Source: Alphaproteobacteria bacterium
GTDB lineage: Bacteria; Pseudomonadota; Alphaproteobacteria; GCA-016699305
DNA length: 64,000 nucleotides
Direction: 5' to 3'
Assembly (NCBI GenBank): GCA_016699305.1
Contig: CP064970.1
Span: 496,001-560,000 of the forward strand
The notes below the pieces were generated by a model that was not told where the DNA came from, searched no databases, and was given only the letters and a program-made list of their open reading frames with translations. Shown piece by piece: positions 59,737 to 64,000 of the stretch; positions within the stretch are counted from its first letter, which is position 1; each line of letters starts with the position of its first letter. The position numbers and the translations under genes are program-made.

Positions 59737-60365
59737 GCTTGGTCACGACCATCGAACGCCGCGCACCGCGCGATAAGCAACCTATTTTCGTATCGCGTTA
59801 CTTCGACTCTCAAATCGACGGCATGGCCGTGACGGTCCTTCCCGCACAACATGCCATCAGCGCCAGTCCAGATGAGGTCCTTGTGACTGTGCTGGGAAGC
59901 TGCGTGGCCGCCTGCATCCACGACCCAGTGATGAATCTGGGCGGGATGAACCATTTCATGCTGCCGGGCGAGGCCATGAGCAATTGGAGCGACGCGAACC
60001 GCGAGATGCGCTACGGCCACACGGCCATGGAAAAGCTGATCAACGACCTGCTCTCGCGCGGGTGCCGCAAAGAACGCTTTGCCATCAAGCTGTTCGGCGG
60101 TGCCAGCGTCATTCAATCGCCGATCCCCGTGGGCGAACAGAACATTATCTTCGTGCGGCGCTATCTGCGCGACGAAGGGCTTAGCATCATGGCCGAAGAC
60201 CTGGGCGGATTTCATGCGCGGCGCATCTATTTTCGCGCCAGCGCGGGCAAGGTGGACCGCCTACTTCTGAAGCGCCAGGAAGACGAGACGATCTTCACCA
60301 ACGAACTGTCCTTGCGCCAGACTCTGCGTCAAGCCGACATGTCTGGCAGCGTGGAGTTGTTCTGA
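59733..60365 (+). CDS. cheD: Chemoreceptor glutamine deamidase CheD
   Basis: CheD deamidates glutamines of receptors and can interact with CheC. The 210-residue product shows VTVLGSCVAACIHD with the catalytic Cys, GGMNHFMLPG with the catalytic His, and KLFGGASV. The ATG at 59733 gives the family N terminus; a longer frame reads into cheR. The stop shares one base with the cheB ATG (TGATG). Confidence 0.94.
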   Translation: MSLVTTIERRAPRDKQPIFVSRYFDSQIDGMAVTVLPAQHAISASPDEVLVTVLGSCVAACIHDPVMNLGGMNHFMLPGEAMSNWSDANREMRYGHTAMEKLINDLLSRGCRKERFAIKLFGGASVIQSPIPVGEQNIIFVRRYLRDEGLSIMAEDLGGFHARRIYFRASAGKVDRLLLKRQEDETIFTNELSLRQTLRQADMSGSVELF

Positions 60366-61417
60366 TGGCCGTGCGCGTGCTGATTGTGGACGACTCCGCC
60401 CTGATGCGCCAAATGCTGACCAGCCTGTTGCATGGCGACGATCTGCATGTGGTGGGCGCGGCCGAGAACCCCTTGGTGGCACGAGAGATGATCAAGGCCC
60501 TAAACCCCGACGTGTTGACCCTGGACGTGGAAATGCCGCGCATGGACGGGTTGGATTTCTTGTCGCGGCTGATGTCCTTGCGACCCATGCCGGTTGTGAT
60601 GATCTCGTCCTTGACCCAGGAACACGCCGAAGCCGCCTTACGCGCCCTAGAACTAGGGGCGGTGGATTGCATCGCCAAACCACAAACGGATCTGGCCAAG
60701 GGAATGGAGGCCATGCGCGAGGATATGCGTAGCCGAATCCTGGCCGCCGCCAAAGCGCGTGTTCGACCTTTGACCTCGCGCACGCCCAAGACCAAACCAG
60801 CGCATGGCGCGGTGCCGTTTACCTCCAGCGAGAAGATCGTGGTGATAGGCGCATCCACCGGCGGGGTGGAGGCCCTGACCGAAGTGCTCTGCGCCCTGCC
60901 CGCCGCAAGTCCGGGCATTTTGGTGGTTCAGCATATGCCGCCTTTGTTCACGGCCTCATTCGCCAAACGCCTGGACGGACTGGCCGCGCTAAGCGTTGTC
61001 GAAGCGCGCGACGGCACACGCATCATGCCCGGACATGTGCATATCGCGCCGGGCAGCATGCATCTGGAACTTGCGCGTAGCGGCGCGGATTATATGTGCC
61101 GCGTTCATGACGGGCCCTTGGTGTCGGGGCATCGGCCTTCGGTGGATGTCTTATTTCATTCCGCCGCGCGTTGTGCCGGAGCCAACGCGCTGGGCGTCAT
61201 CCTAACCGGCATGGGCCGCGACGGCGCGGAAGGTCTGTTAAAAATGCGCCAAACCGGCAGCGCGACGGTGGGCCAAGACGAATCCAGCTGCGTCGTCTAT
61301 GGCATGCCCAAAGCCGCCTATGACCTGGGCGGCGTGGCCCAACAACTGCCCCTTGATCGCATCGCCGAATCCATCCTGTCATATTCCCACGAAGCACGTC
61401 AGGCCTTGCGCGTTTAA
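60365..61417 (+). CDS. cheB: Chemotaxis response regulator methylesterase CheB
   Basis: CheB removes methyl groups from receptors when phosphorylated. The 350-residue protein has a receiver with Asp54 in LDVEMPRMDG, a linker, and a methylesterase domain with the triad Ser in IGASTGGVEAL, His in QHMPPLF and Asp in GMGRDGAEG. It ends the chemotaxis operon. A weak hairpin follows. Confidence 0.96.
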   Translation: MAVRVLIVDDSALMRQMLTSLLHGDDLHVVGAAENPLVAREMIKALNPDVLTLDVEMPRMDGLDFLSRLMSLRPMPVVMISSLTQEHAEAALRALELGAVDCIAKPQTDLAKGMEAMREDMRSRILAAAKARVRPLTSRTPKTKPAHGAVPFTSSEKIVVIGASTGGVEALTEVLCALPAASPGILVVQHMPPLFTASFAKRLDGLAALSVVEARDGTRIMPGHVHIAPGSMHLELARSGADYMCRVHDGPLVSGHRPSVDVLFHSAARCAGANALGVILTGMGRDGAEGLLKMRQTGSATVGQDESSCVVYGMPKAAYDLGGVAQQLPLDRIAESILSYSHEARQALRV

Positions 61418-61418
61418 T

Positions 61419-61445
61419 AGGGCTTTATTATTTATCGCCCTTTGC
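61419..61445 (+). terminator. Weak candidate terminator after cheB
   Basis: A 5-bp stem AGGGC/GCCCT with a 13-base AT-rich loop is followed by TTTGCC. It could mark the end of the chemotaxis operon before hslV, but the stem is short. Confidence 0.35.
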
Positions 61446-61486
61446 CTTTTGCCATGCTCGTACCATATTGATACACAAGATTTGGC

Positions 61487-62068
61487 ATGACGGCGGAAAG
61501 GAACGCGGCTTTGAGCGATAACGGCAACATGCCCATTTGGCACGGCACGACCATCTTATGCGTGCGCAAGGGCGATAGCGTGGTGATGGCGGGGGACGGT
61601 CAGGTCTCGTTCGGCAACACCGTGATGAAGGGCAATGCGCGCAAAGTGCGCCGTCTGGGAACCGGCGGGGATATCCTGGCCGGATTTGCGGGAGCGACCG
61701 CCGATGCCATGGCGTTGTTCGAACGGCTCGAAGCCCAGCTCGAAAAGCACCCCGGCCAACTGGCGCGTGCTTGCGTGGAAATGGCCAAGGATTGGCGCAC
61801 CGACCGCTATCTGCGCCGGTTAGAGGCCATGCTGGCCGTAGCGGATAGAGGTGTCAGCCTGGTGCTGACGGGCGTGGGCGATGTGTTGGAGCCAGAAGAC
61901 GGCCTGATCGGCATCGGCTCGGGCGGGTCCTATGCCCTGGCCGCCGCACGCGCCCTGATGGACACCGACCAAGACGCCGAGGCTATCGCACGCAAGTCCT
62001 TGGACGTCGCCGCCAGCATTTGCATCTATACCAACCGCAACGTCACTTTGGAGAAATTGGCCGCATGA
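61487..62068 (+). CDS. hslV: ATP-dependent protease peptidase subunit HslV
   Basis: HslV is the proteasome-like peptidase of the HslUV protease. The 193-residue protein has the [12 protein letters not shown]-terminal active-site region, in which Thr becomes the nucleophile after processing. [18 protein letters not shown] and [15 protein letters not shown] follow. ATG 61487 or ATG 61529 may start translation; both precede the mature Thr. The stop overlaps hslU (ATGA). Confidence 0.97.
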   Translation: MTAERNAALSDNGNMPIWHGTTILCVRKGDSVVMAGDGQVSFGNTVMKGNARKVRRLGTGGDILAGFAGATADAMALFERLEAQLEKHPGQLARACVEMAKDWRTDRYLRRLEAMLAVADRGVSLVLTGVGDVLEPEDGLIGIGSGGSYALAAARALMDTDQDAEAIARKSLDVAASICIYTNRNVTLEKLAA

Positions 62069-63378
62069 GCGCGTTAACACCCCGTCAAATCGTCGCCGAA
62101 TTGGACCGCTACATTGTCGGCCAGCATGAAGCCAAACGCGCGGTGGCTATTGCTCTGCGCAATCGCTGGCGTCGTCAGCAATTGCCCGATGCGCTGCGGG
62201 AAGAGGTCTTACCCAAAAACATTTTGATGATCGGTCCCACAGGCGTGGGCAAGACGGAGATCGCCCGTCGCCTGGCGCGGCTGGCCGATGCGCCTTTCTT
62301 GAAGGTCGAGGCCACGAAGTTCACCGAGATCGGCTATGTTGGCCGCGATGTCGAACAGATCGTGCGCGACCTGCTGGACGTAGCGATCAAAATGGCGCGC
62401 GCCAAGCATCGGCGCGAGGTGGAATCCCGCGCGGCGGAATTGACCGAGGAACGTCTGCTGGCCGCGTTGGTGGGCGACAGCGCGACACCTGAGACGCGCC
62501 AAAAATTCCGCCAAATGCTGCATGAAGGCAGTCTTGATGATAAGGAAATCGAGATTGCGATGAATGATAACAGCGCCGAGAACATGCCCATGTTCGAGAT
62601 TCCCGGCATGCCCGGCGCGCAAATGGGCATGATGAATATCGGCGATATGATCGGCAAAGCCTTTGGCCAACGCACCAAGACCAAGCGCCTTACCGTCGCC
62701 GCCGCCCGCAAGGCGGTGGAGGAAGAGGAATCCGACAAATTGTTGGATAACGACAAAGTAGTCGGCGAAGCCATCGAGATGGTCGAGCAAAACGGCATCG
62801 TCTTTCTGGACGAGATTGATAAGATCGCCGCACGCAGTGACTTGCGCGGCGGCGATGTCAGCCGCGAGGGCGTGCAGCGCGACTTGCTCCCCTTGATCGA
62901 AGGAACGTCCGTTTCCACCCGCCACGGCACAGTACGCACCGACCATGTTCTTTTCATCGCCTCGGGCGCATTCCACTTGGCCAAGCCTTCGGATCTGTTG
63001 CCCGAGCTGCAAGGTCGTCTGCCCATTCGCGTGGAACTAAAAGCCCTGACGCGCCAGGACTTTCGCCGCATCCTGACCGAGCCTGAAGCCAGCCTAATCC
63101 GGCAATACAAGGCCCTGATGGCCACGGAGCAACTGGACCTTGAATTCTCCGACGATGCCATCGACGCCCTGGCGGACCTGACCACCACCATCAACGAGCA
63201 GATCGAAAATATCGGCGCGCGGCGTTTGCACACCGTCCTTGAAAGACTGCTGGAAGAGATCAGCTTCGAGTCGGATGGAGAAAAAGGCGCACGCAGCCTT
63301 CGCATCGACGCGGAATATGTCCGCACCCATGTGGGTGAATTGGCGCGCGACAACGACTTATCGAAGTTCATTTTATAA
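62065..63378 (+). CDS. hslU: HslU ATPase subunit of the HslUV protease
   Basis: HslU unfolds substrates and feeds them to HslV. The 437-residue AAA+ protein has the start [17 protein letters not shown] and a Walker A motif [15 protein letters not shown]. The intermediate domain (about 110-240) and Walker [10 protein letters not shown] follow. It ends in the conserved HslV-docking tail NDLSKFIL. The ATG at 62065 overlaps hslV; a longer frame only reads through it. Confidence 0.98.
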   Translation: MSALTPRQIVAELDRYIVGQHEAKRAVAIALRNRWRRQQLPDALREEVLPKNILMIGPTGVGKTEIARRLARLADAPFLKVEATKFTEIGYVGRDVEQIVRDLLDVAIKMARAKHRREVESRAAELTEERLLAALVGDSATPETRQKFRQMLHEGSLDDKEIEIAMNDNSAENMPMFEIPGMPGAQMGMMNIGDMIGKAFGQRTKTKRLTVAAARKAVEEEESDKLLDNDKVVGEAIEMVEQNGIVFLDEIDKIAARSDLRGGDVSREGVQRDLLPLIEGTSVSTRHGTVRTDHVLFIASGAFHLAKPSDLLPELQGRLPIRVELKALTRQDFRRILTEPEASLIRQYKALMATEQLDLEFSDDAIDALADLTTTINEQIENIGARRLHTVLERLLEEISFESDGEKGARSLRIDAEYVRTHVGELARDNDLSKFIL

Positions 63379-63460
63379 AAGAACTTCAATGAGCTAAATG
63401 CCATTTACACAATCTTAAGCCCCCAGACGGCACGCTAGGTGTCAAGCGGGAGAATGTGTC

Positions 63461-63862
63461 ATGGCTATTGCCCTGCAAAATCTTTTGTCCAAGCGCATGT
63501 CTTACCTGATGCAGCGTCAGGACGTGATCGCGCGCAATGTCGGGAATGCCGACACCGCAGGATACCGCGCGCAAGACTTGACGCCGTTTCAGCAAATCAT
63601 GTCGGCAAGCGGCGGCGGGTCGCCCACCGGATTGCGAGTCACCAATGCGCGCCATATCACGGCGGCTGGCGGTTTGGCGGGCGCGGGGGCCACGGCGGTG
63701 AACGAGCGTAAGCCCTATGAGGTTCTACCCTCGGGCAATTCCGTGTCCTTGGAACATGAAATGTTGAAGCTGGCCGAGACCACACAAGACTACAGCGTGA
63801 CGACGTCGATTTATCGCAAGCTGCATGGCTTGTTCCGCACCGCGCTAGGTAAGGGCGCATAA
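63461..63862 (+). CDS. flgB: Flagellar basal-body rod protein FlgB
   Basis: FlgB forms the proximal rod of the flagellar basal body. The 133-residue product opens with the rod-protein motif (RQDVIARNVGNADTAGYRAQDL), contains the NSVSLEHEMLKLAETTQDYS region, and ends in the rod-type helix. The ATG at 63461 follows GCGGGAG. flgC follows 29 bases later. Confidence 0.95.
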   Translation: MAIALQNLLSKRMSYLMQRQDVIARNVGNADTAGYRAQDLTPFQQIMSASGGGSPTGLRVTNARHITAAGGLAGAGATAVNERKPYEVLPSGNSVSLEHEMLKLAETTQDYSVTTSIYRKLHGLFRTALGKGA

Positions 63863-63891
63863 CGAAAACAGCCAGGGGAGAAGGTCGAAAA

Positions 63892-64000
63892 ATGGCAAAT
63901 CGCGACTCCACCACCGGCGATGTAATGGCTCCCATGCGCCAGGCGGCCTATGGCCTGAAGGCGCAAGGACAAAGACTGCGCGTGATCGCGGAAAACATGG
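63892..64000 (+). CDS. flgC: Flagellar basal-body rod protein FlgC (3' truncated by window edge)
   Basis: The first 36 codons are present. The ATG at 63892 follows GGGGAGAAGG. The product includes MRQAAYGLKAQGQRLRVIAE, which fits the N terminus of FlgC, a proximal rod protein, where helices begin with a similar S/A-x-x-G-L-x-A-Q pattern. The start NRDSTTGDVM is a short extension. Confidence 0.9.
   Translation, partial: MANRDSTTGDVMAPMRQAAYGLKAQGQRLRVIAENM

Noticed and set aside
63379..63460. Sigma-54 promoter before flgB
   Set aside because: A GGCAC is present, but the GC element at the required distance is missing.

Overview
This 64 kb window is chromosomal DNA from a GC-rich, flagellated, chemotactic alphaproteobacterium. 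It encodes the hybrid kinase CckA, its phosphotransferase ChpT, a proton-translocating transhydrogenase with a split alpha subunit, and an SOS operator of the alphaproteobacterial form GTTC-N7-GTTC. The genus cannot be fixed from the sequence; a Rhodospirillales-like lineage is plausible. Most genes are housekeeping genes in short operons, many joined by ATGA stop/start overlaps. No insertion sequences, prophage or CRISPR array were seen.

Layout. 0-10 kb: the 3' end of a RelA/SpoT-type (p)ppGpp synthetase, a cluster of REP-like palindromes, then acpS, lepB-rnc-era, and on the other strand a putative LexA-controlled operon (small unknown gene, rmuC, recJ). An unknown coiled-coil gene and an ELM1-like gene with an apparent CTG start, coupled to apt, follow. 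10-21 kb: an inositol-monophosphatase-family gene, the transhydrogenase operon pntAA-(small membrane protein)-pntAB-pntB, and a reverse-strand signalling group chpT-cheA-cheW beside a FIST sensor gene. 20.7-28 kb: the first of two variable pilin-like genes, accC, a Na/Ca exchanger, tRNA-Val, a SpoU methyltransferase, pgsA, a GT9-like protein and an MFS transporter. 28-40 kb: hsp20, a membrane-anchored MurF-like ligase with an alpha/beta hydrolase, flhB-cckA, lptD, and a glycosyltransferase/SDR/GNAT operon. 40.5-50.8 kb: rplJ-rplL-rpoB-rpoC with terminator, hairpin and leader. 51-52.7 kb: the second pilin-like gene. 53-64 kb: a complete chemotaxis operon (STAS, cheY, cheA, cheW, MCP, cheR, cheD, cheB), hslVU and the start of the flagellar rod genes flgB-flgC.

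The most unusual observation is a pair of paralogous pilin-like genes about 30 kb apart (20.7-21.4 kb, minus; 51.0-51.8 kb, plus). A segment of about 95 residues is roughly 90% identical between them, and their C-terminal halves have diverged strongly and are AT-rich. Each has a long homopolymeric C tract just after the start codon: 13 C in the first, 10 C in the second. With 10 C the second gene is in frame with its start. With 13 C the first gene is out of frame with both available starts. This is the structure of slipped-strand, phase-variable surface proteins. It is inferred from sequence only.

Regulatory themes: CckA and ChpT, two parts of the CtrA phosphorelay, both lie here, next to flagellar and chemotaxis genes. 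ChpT sits directly upstream of a CheA/CheW pair that lacks CheR and CheB. The second chemotaxis operon is complete, and its receptor ends in a probable CheR-tethering pentapeptide.
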